From JBGSKV01 sp041740975 (lineage in GTDB: Bacteria > Bdellovibrionota_B > Oligoflexia > Oligoflexales > JALZUQ01), in contig JBGSKV010000040.1 of the NCBI GenBank assembly GCA_041740975.1, positions 1 through 38,247 on the forward strand: DNA of 38,247 nucleotides, given 5' to 3'. The notes under the pieces are model-generated. The model was not told the DNA's origin, did no database searches, and saw only the letters and a program-made list of their open reading frames with translations. This document shows, in pieces, positions 16,013 to 23,716 of this stretch (within the stretch, counting starts at the first letter, position 1; every line of letters begins with the position of its first letter). Both the position numbers and the translations under genes were made by a program.

Positions 16013-16097
16013 AATTCGACTCCCTACTACGCCATTTTAGCATGGTCAAGAGGAAGGGTGCAACGAAGATCCGAGACACGCAAAATAATCTGGTCGA

Positions 16098-16580
16098 TCA
16101 GTATTCAAACTTGGCGCTACTCTCGCCACTCAATTGATAGGAGACCTTGCCAAACTCACTGGCGACATCCTGGATACGGAGTACCCCGCTTAGCCAGACC
16201 GGTCCCCACTCTCGCTTTGGCGCTTGGCCTTTTTTCATACGGACATAAACCATCTGGTTGGGCGGAGGCGGTGGTACATGGATGCAGGCCTGAGGGTTCG
16301 GGACCAAAAGAAACTCGGACAGCTCGGTGTCATCATCTTCCAAAGGGACCACAAAACCAGGGACTCGGACGCGCTCGCCATTGAGGGCTTTCAAATCCGG
16401 GGGTGCGATGTTTTTGGCGATATCGAGTTCACGCAGTTTATTCCAATATACCGTCTTGTATTCGTATTGGGACGTATCGACCTGGTCCTGTTTGTAGCGA
16501 AAACCGGCATAAATTCCGACCGCCACCAAAGGCACCGCAAAGAGCAAACTAATCAATATAATCTTATTTTTTTTCGACAT
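16098..16580 (-). CDS. DUF3299 membrane-anchored protein
   Basis: The 160-residue product starts with a positively charged stub (MSKKNK) and one hydrophobic anchor (about 7-27), followed by a periplasmic domain. The family signature is plain: LNGERVRVPGFVVPLE, then EFLLVPNPQACIHVPPPPPNQMVYV, where the Cys-Ile-His and the proline run are highly conserved. An AGGTGG 8 bases before the ATG at 16580 fixes the start; the longer reading from GTG at 16592 would begin inside that site. It lies 12 bp after the ABC permease gene and completes a four-gene metal-uptake-like cluster. The exact role of DUF3299 is not established. Confidence 0.85.
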   Translation of the reverse strand: MSKKNKIILISLLFAVPLVAVGIYAGFRYKQDQVDTSQYEYKTVYWNKLRELDIAKNIAPPDLKALNGERVRVPGFVVPLEDDDTELSEFLLVPNPQACIHVPPPPPNQMVYVRMKKGQAPKREWGPVWLSGVLRIQDVASEFGKVSYQLSGESSAKFEY

Positions 16581-16592
16581 ATCAAAAACCAC

Positions 16593-17876
16593 CTAAAGTT
16601 TTATCATCAATCCATCTTGTAACGTATTACGATAAGCTTGGCGTGCAGGAATGAGTCCCAAAATGACGCTCAAGCTTAAAACAATCAACAAATAAAGCCA
16701 TTCGCGGCCGCTAAGCATATGAATAGGAATGGTCAGTCCAAAATTGCTTTCGATAATAGGCCGAAATACCAGCAAAGCTGCGTAAAGCAAAGCTATGCCT
16801 ACCATCATTCCAGCAATAGAAAGAAAGGTACTTTCGAAAAGTAATAAGCCAAAAATATGCTTGCCACTTGCGCCCATGGATCGCAATATCGACATTTCAC
16901 GACGACGTTCGTTCAATGAAATATAAATGGAAACCAACATTCCCATAAGACCGACGAGAACAACAAAAAAGGAGATTATTCCCAAGCCAATCTCTGCATA
17001 ACTAAGGCCTTGCCAAAGTTCGCTCAATGCCACGCCAGGAATGATAGCCGTTAAGGGTTCACCTTCATACTCACTGATAAATCTCTGCAAATTTAATACA
17101 TCAATACGGTTGTGTAGTCCTACCAGGAAGGTCGTAATTTGTTTGGGTTCCAAATTTTGTTCTGGAATAGTTATGCCTTCACGATCAGTCGCCGATAGCG
17201 TGGCGATCGGGGGTGCTCCATCTTCCCAGCCTGTATGGATGGCTTCAATGGCCTGCAAAGATACATAGACAGATCGATCAATAGGGGTATTGGTTTTGGC
17301 CAGGATACCACTCACCTGGAAGGGCTTATCGTCATGGTTTTGAAAGGAAACACCCGTATCACTGATGCCATGTGCCAGGATAATTTTATCGCCAATCTTG
17401 TAATCTAGGGCTGCGGCAACATCAGCTCCGACGACGGTTTGCAAGACTTCCTTAGGGCGATCGCCATGTTCGAATCTTATATTTTGTCCACCGCGGTAGC
17501 GATAATGTTCATAGAAACTGTCATTCGTTCCCACCACGCGAAACCCGCGGTGGCTATCGCCGAGAGAATAGGGGATCGTCCAAGCAATCGAAGGATGGGT
17601 GCGAATATCGTCATAACTTTCGTATGAAATATTTCCTGTCGGGCTTCCAATACGAAAAACACTGTAAAGAAGCAGCTGAATAGGTCCGCCTCGCGCACCC
17701 ACGATAAGGTCGGTTTGGCTAATCGTTCCCGCAAAACTCAACCTTGCACCTTGCCGAACGCGTTCGACGCCAACGAACAACATAACACTAAGCGCAATGG
17801 ATAGAACCGTGAGTCCGCACGTTAACCGACGATTCATCAGCGATTTTCGCGCCAAAAAAAGCAGATATCTAGTCAT
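16593..17876 (-). CDS. FtsX/MacB-type ABC transporter permease
   Basis: The 427-residue inner-membrane protein has an N-terminal membrane helix (about 15-35) and a large periplasmic domain (about 40-275). Three further helices form the FtsX region near 290-325, 345-370 and 390-415, with a coupling segment of NERRREMSILRSMGASG between them. TDLIVGARGGPIQLLLYSVFR near residue 55 is a hallmark of the permease family paired with DUF2796 and DUF3299 genes. Its start overlaps the ATPase gene by 4 bp (17873-17876), a strong sign that the two form one transporter. The mechanism is more like a mechanotransmission ABC system than a channel-type importer. Confidence 0.9.
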   Translation of the reverse strand: MTRYLLFLARKSLMNRRLTCGLTVLSIALSVMLFVGVERVRQGARLSFAGTISQTDLIVGARGGPIQLLLYSVFRIGSPTGNISYESYDDIRTHPSIAWTIPYSLGDSHRGFRVVGTNDSFYEHYRYRGGQNIRFEHGDRPKEVLQTVVGADVAAALDYKIGDKIILAHGISDTGVSFQNHDDKPFQVSGILAKTNTPIDRSVYVSLQAIEAIHTGWEDGAPPIATLSATDREGITIPEQNLEPKQITTFLVGLHNRIDVLNLQRFISEYEGEPLTAIIPGVALSELWQGLSYAEIGLGIISFFVVLVGLMGMLVSIYISLNERRREMSILRSMGASGKHIFGLLLFESTFLSIAGMMVGIALLYAALLVFRPIIESNFGLTIPIHMLSGREWLYLLIVLSLSVILGLIPARQAYRNTLQDGLMIKL

Positions 17877-18568
17877 GCGTTGGCCTTATTGATCTGTGGT
17901 AGAGCCAACGAGATTTCGAACATTGGTTTCAAACTCACATCGTGACTAACAAAGAGTAAGGTTTGATTGTTCCTTTTTGTTTCTGACATCAAAAGTTCGA
18001 TGAACTTTTGGCGAAGGTCCGTGTCCAAGGCGGAAGTCGGTTCATCGGCAATCACAAGTGGTGGCTGACCTACCAGTGCGCGGGCGGCGGCGACACGTTG
18101 TTGCTGACCAACACTTAGTTCAAGAACTGGTTTGTCCAAAAGTCCCGATATTTCTAAATGCTTTGCAAGATATTGAATTTGTTCATTTAGAGAAGTTTTT
18201 AGCCGAGCCTGACGTTCGGGATTCAGGTAACAGGGAAGCGAAATGTTTTCGGAAACGCTCAGATACGGAATCAGATTAAACATCTGAAAAATATAGCCTA
18301 AATAGGCGCCTCGAAACCGATCTCGATTTGACGAACTTAACTCAGAAAGCTTTATACCTAAAATTTCAAGCGAGCCTTCGTGGTTACTTAAGATACCGGT
18401 TATAATGCCAAGCAAAGTGGTCTTTCCACTACCGCTTGGTCCGGCTAAAAAAACACTTTGACCCTGCTTGATACTTAGCTCGGGGATATCCAAGACGTTG
18501 GTGGCAACGTTTGGATATCTGAATTTCAGATTTCTGATGTCAATTGCCGAAGGTGTCGACACGTTCAT
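17873..18568 (-). CDS. ABC transporter ATP-binding protein (LolD/MacB type)
   Basis: All motifs of an ATPase subunit are present in 231 residues: Walker A GPSGSGKTT (43-51), Q-loop IFQMFNLIPYLSV near 93, signature LSVGQQQRVAAARAL near 153, Walker B LVIADEPTSALD near 176 and the H-loop FVSHD near 210. The signature has LSVGQQQR in place of the usual LSGGQQQR; this Gly-to-Val change is seen in some LolD-like members. It powers the FtsX-type permease encoded by the overlapping next gene. It starts 23 bp after the DUF2796 gene, in the same operon. Confidence 0.93.
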   Translation of the reverse strand: MNVSTPSAIDIRNLKFRYPNVATNVLDIPELSIKQGQSVFLAGPSGSGKTTLLGIITGILSNHEGSLEILGIKLSELSSSNRDRFRGAYLGYIFQMFNLIPYLSVSENISLPCYLNPERQARLKTSLNEQIQYLAKHLEISGLLDKPVLELSVGQQQRVAAARALVGQPPLVIADEPTSALDTDLRQKFIELLMSETKRNNQTLLFVSHDVSLKPMFEISLALPQINKANA

Positions 18569-18591
18569 TCATCCTGTGCTAACGGAATACG

Positions 18592-19197
18592 TTACTGCGC
18601 AAACTTGTGTGACTCGGTTGTAATCGTCGCAGTTGTTTGTTTCTTCGACGTGATGAACTGTGTTTTAAGTCTTTTGATGCCAGGAAAATACTTCCGGACA
18701 TTGACGGATAATGCGAGCGACTCAAGGTCTTTAGGGCATTTAAATTTGAGTTCAATTTCAACTTCAGAGTGTTCGTCATGATGAGCGTGGTTTTCGCCAA
18801 AAGGTTTTTCGATTTGGACTTTAGGAACGCAGGCGGGGTCGGGCGTAAACGTTATAAGTTTTGTCGCATACTCAGTGAGTTTTAAGTTCATGGCTTCGAC
18901 ATGTTGCTTTTGTTTGGCATCTTTTGGCGCATGTTCAAAACCGTAAATATTCTCGGCTGGAGATTCCAGCTCAACTACAGCTTCGTTTTTATTAAGGACT
19001 ATGCGTAGTTCAGCTTCACCATGCACATGGGCGCCATGATTTTTGTGACCGTGGTTTTTTGCACTATGCCCAGTTGTTTTGGCAGTCGGCGCTGGTACGA
19101 CAGCGGGTTTTGTCGCAACGGGTTTTGCAGCATCAGCTCCGAAACTGAGGGTCGAGATGCTGAGAGCTAAGATAGGGGTCACAATCCAATGTCGCAT
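18592..19197 (-). CDS. ZrgA-like zinc-uptake protein (DUF2796)
   Basis: The 201-residue product has a Sec signal peptide (MRHWIVTPILALSISTLSFGADA) and a His-rich N-terminal stretch with the DUF2796 signature GAHVHGEAELRI. A second cluster, NHAHHDEHSE, lies mid-protein. The His-rich segments could bind zinc in the periplasm. DUF2796 proteins include ZrgA of the Vibrio zinc-uptake system ZrgABCDE. The start is the ATG at 19197, with GGAG 6 bases upstream; the longer frame from 19254 would precede the signal peptide with a long hydrophilic stretch. It heads a four-gene minus-strand operon with an ATPase, a permease and a DUF3299 protein. Zinc specificity is inferred from the family. Confidence 0.85.
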   Translation of the reverse strand: MRHWIVTPILALSISTLSFGADAAKPVATKPAVVPAPTAKTTGHSAKNHGHKNHGAHVHGEAELRIVLNKNEAVVELESPAENIYGFEHAPKDAKQKQHVEAMNLKLTEYATKLITFTPDPACVPKVQIEKPFGENHAHHDEHSEVEIELKFKCPKDLESLALSVNVRKYFPGIKRLKTQFITSKKQTTATITTESHKFAQ

Positions 19198-19396
19198 AGA
19201 GGGCTCCTTTAATGTCGAGGCGTTCATGCTAAGCTTTTCGACTCGATAGTTCAAGCCACGCAGATGGGAACTTATGATTAAAAACTAGCCACATCAACTC
19301 AATGGCAGTTAATTTCTTCCCTATGGTTTACTATCATTTTAGGATTCATTATAATTTTACCATTCTCAAGGTTAAGAATTTCTAAGGAGCACTCGT
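19198..19396. promoter_or_regulatory. Divergent intergenic region, ZrgA-like cluster and exported-protein cluster
   Basis: This 199-bp gap must drive the metal-uptake-like cluster leftwards and the exported-protein cluster rightwards. The right part is AT-rich. No clear Zur-type palindrome was recognised, and promoter elements could not be placed with confidence. AAGGAG at 19384-19389 is the ribosome site for the TTG start at 19397. Confidence 0.4.
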
Positions 19397-19990
19397 TTGA
19401 AACGCTTATGTTTAGTGGTGGTTTTGTTGTCAGCAGCTTCGGCATCTGCAAGCGACAATCATTCTTGGGAAGTTGATCTTGAAAGCCATCTTTATCAGCT
19501 GAGCGCTGCATCGCAGAATCTGGCGGAAAGTATTTCCGAGGAAGGCATCCAGGGAGATTTTTTCAAGACTGCCTTGCAAGTTCGACGATACACGAGTCGA
19601 GCTCATGAAAATATATTGAGAGGCACGACATTAAAATGCCTCCGCGGACAATTGTCTCGAATTGAGTTTCATATCACTAAGCTGCAGGATCAATGTCTAT
19701 TCCACAGTCCTGAGTTGTTTATGACGCAAGTCCAAAGCTTGGAAGAACTCGCGAAAGTCGTTGATCGAGACATCACAGAACTTGAATTGGTTTGGGGTGA
19801 ACCCTCGAGGCCGGTTCCTTATTGGCAATGTGAAAGCGGTGGGTATAAATTTGCGAAGTACTTTGACGGATATGTTGGGCGAGCTATAGATAAAAACCTC
19901 GCAATGAAGCGGTCGTTAAATAGTTGCCAATCGTCACCCAAGTTTTTGCGTCGCTGTGCGGTTGCGCTTTGCGAGATCAAGAACCCCTAG
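19397..19990 (+). CDS. Exported protein of unknown function (1 of 3 in a cluster)
   Basis: The TTG start at 19397 has AAGGAG 7 bases upstream. The 197-residue product has a signal peptide ending SASAS and then a mostly helical domain (HLYQLSAASQNLAESI and similar). Its eight Cys residues include CLRGQLSRIEF, DQCLF, YWQCESGG and CRR-like pairs at the end. This points to an oxidised, disulphide-containing periplasmic or secreted protein. No known family was recognised. It is followed 20 bp later by a lipoprotein gene on the same strand. Confidence 0.75.
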   Translation: MKRLCLVVVLLSAASASASDNHSWEVDLESHLYQLSAASQNLAESISEEGIQGDFFKTALQVRRYTSRAHENILRGTTLKCLRGQLSRIEFHITKLQDQCLFHSPELFMTQVQSLEELAKVVDRDITELELVWGEPSRPVPYWQCESGGYKFAKYFDGYVGRAIDKNLAMKRSLNSCQSSPKFLRRCAVALCEIKNP

Positions 19991-20010
19991 ATTTGTGAAT
20001 GGGAGTTTCC

Positions 20011-20694
20011 ATGAGAGTACTTAGACGTGGCTTTTTGGGTCGTATAGCTCTGGTCATACTATGTTTTGGGTGCAAGACCACCAATGATCAAGGCCGCGCC
20101 AAAGGAATTGAAGCTGCAAAATTGAACCGTTTCGGGTTTGAAGCGAAGTCAGGGTACAAAGGTGGGCATGATTATATTGATATTTGGGTCGGCAAGGTTA
20201 AAGACTATCCCGCCATGCGGATCTTAACGACAACGGAGATCGATCTTTATGTTGCGAAAGCCAAACGAGTGAATAACAACACCGAAGCAAAGACTGCGTG
20301 TCAAAAAGAGTTAGGTGATGATTGGCATTTACCGACTATATATGAGTACCTCGCCTTTTTAGTGAATGGCGATACGCAAGTTCTTTTCCCGCAAAAGGGT
20401 GGCATGCATGTCATCAATAAAGATCGCGTCGATATACCTGTTTGGTTGCTTGAAGAAGAACAAATCAAATACGAAAAATTACTCAAAACAGATCAGTTTT
20501 TTTTGATTGGCGAGGGTTTTTCAGAGGAGTACGTCTCACTCTCAAGAACTATTTCTGATCTGAAAAAGACTATGGAAGATCCTAAGAACGTCATGACGCT
20601 GCACGATAAAGGTAATGTTATGGAGTTAATTAGAGATCTAAAAAAGGGAATCGCTGTGCTTTGTTTCGCGGGCAAGATTCCGCAAGACTTCTAA
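20011..20694 (+). CDS. Lipoprotein with DUF1566/Lcl-like motif (2 of 3)
   Basis: The ATG at 20011 is preceded by GGGAG. The ATG at 19999 overlaps that site and is rejected as a start. The 227-residue product has an Arg-rich signal with lipobox LCFGC. The segment TACQKELGDDWHLPTIYEYL resembles the CQ...W.LPT..EL core of DUF1566/Lcl_C domains, which are common in surface proteins with lectin- or ligand-binding-like folds. The remainder has no clear match. Its stop at 20694 lies 29 bp before the third gene. Confidence 0.72.
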   Translation: MRVLRRGFLGRIALVILCFGCKTTNDQGRAKGIEAAKLNRFGFEAKSGYKGGHDYIDIWVGKVKDYPAMRILTTTEIDLYVAKAKRVNNNTEAKTACQKELGDDWHLPTIYEYLAFLVNGDTQVLFPQKGGMHVINKDRVDIPVWLLEEEQIKYEKLLKTDQFFLIGEGFSEEYVSLSRTISDLKKTMEDPKNVMTLHDKGNVMELIRDLKKGIAVLCFAGKIPQDF

Positions 20695-20723
20695 TCATCC
20701 AATATTATCAGAGGGGTTGGATA

Positions 20724-21065
20724 ATGAAAAGCTATCGAGGCCTCCTTTTCACTTCGATCCTCTTTACGGCTTCGATTGTGTTTGCGCAGGATGCAGGCGA
20801 TACCGATCGCATTGGAAAAATGAAGGAAGTCATCACTCGTATCAATGCCGTGCATAAGAACTATGAAGAGATTCGAAAGGGTCTAACGGTAGCTTCAGAA
20901 CGGGCTATAAAAGAAGCGGGACCAGAGGCAACGGTCGAAAAAATTGCCGCAGTCAAGGCGCCCTTCGATAAATATTTAAAAGAAGTCAACGAGCGTGAAG
21001 CCAAAGAAATCAAAGCGCTTGAAGACAAGTTAGCCGAAATCCAAAATCCACTTCCAAAAAAATAA
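20724..21065 (+). CDS. Small exported helical protein (3 of 3)
   Basis: The ATG at 20724 follows AGGGG. An upstream in-frame start at 20661 would precede the signal peptide with 21 unlikely residues inside the previous gene. The 113-residue product has a signal peptide ending IVFA-Q and a highly charged, probably coiled-coil body (KMKEVITRINAVHKNYEEI to LKEVNEREAKEIKALEDKL). No Cys remains after processing. The function is unknown. It is probably co-transcribed with the preceding two exported proteins. Confidence 0.75.
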   Translation: MKSYRGLLFTSILFTASIVFAQDAGDTDRIGKMKEVITRINAVHKNYEEIRKGLTVASERAIKEAGPEATVEKIAAVKAPFDKYLKEVNEREAKEIKALEDKLAEIQNPLPKK

Positions 21066-21096
21066 ACTCAATTTTTTCTCGGAGAAAATGGCCTGG

Positions 21097-21654
21097 TTAA
21101 AAACACGATTTTGCCATATTTTGGGTTTCTTTAATAACTCCCGATTCATGCAGTTCCCAGACATCCAAATAGTAAGAAGAAAAAGGAGCCACTGGCTTGC
21201 AAAGTCTCGTAGGTATGCCCCTGCTGCCATATTCATATGTTGTCCCGCCATTGACTGCCTTTCCATTGTGAGCTTGAATTGTAAAATACCTTCGGCGAGT
21301 AGGATCCCCGAAGTTGCTGGCGCCGCCCGTTCCAGAAAATGAGTAGTGGTAACGCATAGTGGTGCAACTGGTCGTAGCAAATCCTAACTCATTTGCGGCG
21401 CAAACATGTCCATGTGGAGTCAGCACTGTTTGATATCCATAAGTAAATCCAAGTGGATAAATTGCGTTTTCACTATGATAGCTATGAGCCAATGTAGCCA
21501 TTGTTCTTGCATTTATAAACCATTCCGTTTGAGCTGCTTTTATCTGAAAAATGGCAATGCGTGGTAGGGACAATGCTGTCAATAACGAAACGATGGAAAC
21601 AACGACCATCAACTCCACTAAAGAAAAGCCATTTTTTGTCGTCGATATTTCCAA
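21097..21654 (-). CDS. Type IV pilin-like protein
   Basis: A 9-residue leader ending in Gly precedes FSLVELMVVVSIVSLLTALSLP, the prepilin cleavage site (Phe +1, Glu +5) and hydrophobic helix. The 185-residue protein continues with a helix (KAAQTEWFINARTMATLAHSY) and a Gly-rich globular C-terminal part with Cys pairs (CAANELGFATTSC; C near the end). The start is TTG at 21654 with AAGGGG 5 bases upstream. It does not sit in a pilus operon: it is flanked by the convergent exported-protein cluster and the protease terminator. It differs from the pilin-like protein at 8342-8932 beyond the first 40 residues, so the two are probably distinct minor pilins. Confidence 0.85.
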   Translation of the reverse strand: MEISTTKNGFSLVELMVVVSIVSLLTALSLPRIAIFQIKAAQTEWFINARTMATLAHSYHSENAIYPLGFTYGYQTVLTPHGHVCAANELGFATTSCTTMRYHYSFSGTGGASNFGDPTRRRYFTIQAHNGKAVNGGTTYEYGSRGIPTRLCKPVAPFSSYYLDVWELHESGVIKETQNMAKSCF

Positions 21655-21771
21655 GTAAACCCCTTCACTTTAAATTCGGTTAGGCTCGAGGGTTACTTAA
21701 GGGAAAGACGCCTGTGTAGTTAAGTGCCTAAATTATAAGGTTATTATCGTTGAATTAAGTCGGCGGCAGCC

Positions 21772-21801
21772 AAAAAAAACCCCACCGTGAGGTGGGGTTT
21801 T
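21772..21801 (-). terminator. Intrinsic terminator of the subtilisin-like gene
   Basis: An 11-bp perfect stem, AAAACCCCACC/GGTGGGGTTTT (21776-21786 with 21791-21801), encloses a GTGA loop (plus-strand reading). Read on the minus strand it is followed by eight T residues (21779-21772). It lies 22 bp after the protease stop. The T-rich arm could also terminate plus-strand transcripts. Confidence 0.92.
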
Positions 21802-21823
21802 CTTATCAAAAGCGTGTAACGAT

Positions 21824-23446
21824 TTACTTAAGTAGTCCGAGGTCGGCTCCTGGAAGTTCTGGCATTCCAGAGCACCATGGGAGAGTGGGATCGACAATGC
21901 AAACCATCATGCAAATCATCGGGTCACCGAGCGGACAATCGGCACCAGCTTCTTCTTTTTCAGCTATGCGGATCGCCAAAGACTCAGCAGTTTTGCCTGC
22001 TGCATCTTTAATGATGATCTTCGTTTCGCCGAAAGCGACACCAGTTAAATTTCCGTCTGCAGTGATCGTTGCAATGTTGGAGTCCGCGACTGTGAAGGTA
22101 TAAGCACCTTCGCCGCCGATGCCTGTGAATTGCAATTTACCGTCTTTTTCAAGAGTTGCAGCGGCTGGGACAACCGTCAATGGTAGGTCTTTAGCCGCTT
22201 TCACTGCCGCAGCAGCATCAACGCGGCACTTACATGCCGTTTCGATCTCAACTTTTGCGCCGGTAGTTTGAAGAAGTGACTGGACAGCGAGTGGATTCTT
22301 AAGAGCATCTTTATTGGCAGATAACATCAAACCAACAAGACCTGCGACAAGCGGAGTGGCCATCGAAGTTCCAGAAAGATTCTCGTACTTGCCGCCTGGA
22401 AGAGTGCTGTAAATACCTTCGCCTGGAGAAGCCAAGTCAACTGTCGCAGGCCCATAGTTGGACCATTGTGGTTTTGCGTCAGATGAGCCAGAAGCCGCAA
22501 CAGAGATAACATTATTTGCTTTTGTGTTGGCTGGAAATACGGAAGTTACGTCGTTGTTTTTACCGTCGTTAGCGGCAGCTGCGACGAAAATCACACCCGC
22601 TTTATCAGCACGTTCAATAGCTTCCACTAATGGCGCTGCCATTGATTCTTGGACTGCGGCACCCCAACTGGCGCTGATGACGTGTGCACCGTTCTTAATT
22701 GCGTAGTCGATAGCCTCGATTGCTTTGTTCAAATCACCACTGCCATCAGCGCCTAAAAAGCGTAGAGGCATTAACGAGATCGTCGCAGCCATTCCGGAAA
22801 TACCTTTACCGTTGTTGTTAACGGCACCAATGATTCCTGCGCAGTGCGTACCGTGACCGGGATTCTGAGCGCTTGTATCGTCAGAAGGGTCGTTATCACC
22901 TTTGTTGAAATCCCAACCGTTGACGTCATCAATGTAGCCATTGTTGTCGTCATCAACTCCGTTACCCGGAATTTCTTTAGTGTTGACCCACATATTATCT
23001 TTTAAGTCTTCGTGTTTGTAGTCGACGCCCGTATCGATTACTGCGATGACAATGTCTTTAGATCCGCGCTCATCATCCCAAGCTACGACGGCATTGACTT
23101 TTTCAAGTGACCATTGCTTCGAAAACTCCGGATCATTAGGCGTATCAAACGCATGAAGCTTAAAGTTAGGAACGACATACTCGACATTTGGATCAGCCAA
23201 AAGTTTTGCAAGTCGGATGGCCGTTGCACTTTGATGGCCATTGCTTAAGTTTACGGTGGCAAGCTTAGCAGTGCTGTTAGTTTTGGTGATGCGCTCACCT
23301 GCGACGCTCAACGTTTGTGTTGAGACTTTAAATCCATTTTGATTCTTGAATTTGACGAGATATTCAGCGCCAAATGCTGCCTGTGAAAGCATCATTGTTA
23401 CCGTGAGCACTAAACCAAGTCCTAGAGAAACCCGTTGATTCTGCAT
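21824..23446 (-). CDS. Secreted subtilisin-like serine protease (S8)
   Basis: The ATG at 23446 is preceded by AAGGAGG with 6-base spacing; the ATG at 23452 directly abuts that site and is less likely. The 540-residue product has a signal peptide ending AFGA and an I9-like propeptide (about 28-100). The catalytic domain has Asp138 in VIDTGVD, His198 in GHGTHCAG, the oxyanion Asn293 and Ser361 in SGTSMATP. After it (about 425-500) comes a Big2-like Ig domain (FTVADSNIATITADGNLTGVA). The tail has five Cys residues (CPLGDPMICMMVCIVDP...WC), perhaps a disulphide knot. It is predicted to be exported and auto-processed. Its 5' leader is highly structured. Confidence 0.93.
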   Translation of the reverse strand: MQNQRVSLGLGLVLTVTMMLSQAAFGAEYLVKFKNQNGFKVSTQTLSVAGERITKTNSTAKLATVNLSNGHQSATAIRLAKLLADPNVEYVVPNFKLHAFDTPNDPEFSKQWSLEKVNAVVAWDDERGSKDIVIAVIDTGVDYKHEDLKDNMWVNTKEIPGNGVDDDNNGYIDDVNGWDFNKGDNDPSDDTSAQNPGHGTHCAGIIGAVNNNGKGISGMAATISLMPLRFLGADGSGDLNKAIEAIDYAIKNGAHVISASWGAAVQESMAAPLVEAIERADKAGVIFVAAAANDGKNNDVTSVFPANTKANNVISVAASGSSDAKPQWSNYGPATVDLASPGEGIYSTLPGGKYENLSGTSMATPLVAGLVGLMLSANKDALKNPLAVQSLLQTTGAKVEIETACKCRVDAAAAVKAAKDLPLTVVPAAATLEKDGKLQFTGIGGEGAYTFTVADSNIATITADGNLTGVAFGETKIIIKDAAGKTAESLAIRIAEKEEAGADCPLGDPMICMMVCIVDPTLPWCSGMPELPGADLGLLK

Positions 23447-23452
23447 TGCCAT

Positions 23453-23460
23453 CCTCCTTA
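23453..23460 (-). promoter_or_regulatory. Ribosome-binding site of the protease
   Basis: TAAGGAGG on the minus strand lies 6 bases before the ATG at 23446, an ideal spacing. It selects that ATG over the one at 23452. Confidence 0.8.
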
Positions 23461-23468
23461 ATTTTTAT

Positions 23469-23537
23469 GGGAATCACCTCCTGGCGATCCCTTGATGTGC
23501 GGTTGTTAGGCCGCGTGAGTCGTCCGGACTCCATCAA
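23469..23537 (-). promoter_or_regulatory. Structured mRNA leader of the protease (candidate cis-regulatory RNA)
   Basis: On the minus strand the leader can fold into a compact three-way junction. A closing stem TTGATG/CATCAA (23537-23532 with 23497-23492) encloses two hairpins, GAGTC/GACTC (23531-23527 with 23521-23517) and GCGG/CCGC (23514-23511 with 23502-23499). Next comes a bulged stem GGGATC/GATTCCC (23491-23486 with 23475-23469). Its loop displays AGGAGGTGAT, an exact match to the ideal Shine-Dalgarno sequence, but 26 bases too far from the ATG to serve it directly. The arrangement suggests a riboswitch, thermosensor or ribosome standby site. No known class was recognised. Confidence 0.5.
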
Positions 23538-23606
23538 TGCACAAACGAAAAGTTCTTAATCTTCTGTTCATACTAATTCTGCTTTAAGATTTCGTAAAGA
23601 GAAATT

Positions 23607-23622
23607 TTGGCCGAAGAGCCAA
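23607..23622. terminator. Weak hairpin downstream of the beta-helix gene
   Basis: TTGGC/GCCAA (23607-23611 with 23618-23622) forms a 5-bp stem with a 6-base loop about 95 bp beyond the stop of the minus-strand gene at 23717. The following sequence on that strand is only moderately T-rich. It may be a weak terminator or part of the protease leader. Confidence 0.25.
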
Positions 23623-23716
23623 TAGAATAAAAAAAGTACGTTAGCTTAATGGGACTTAGTAAAAGCGGGACATAGGCATTTTGCAAATTCTAAAATTTAA
23701 TTTTATAATTTACAAA

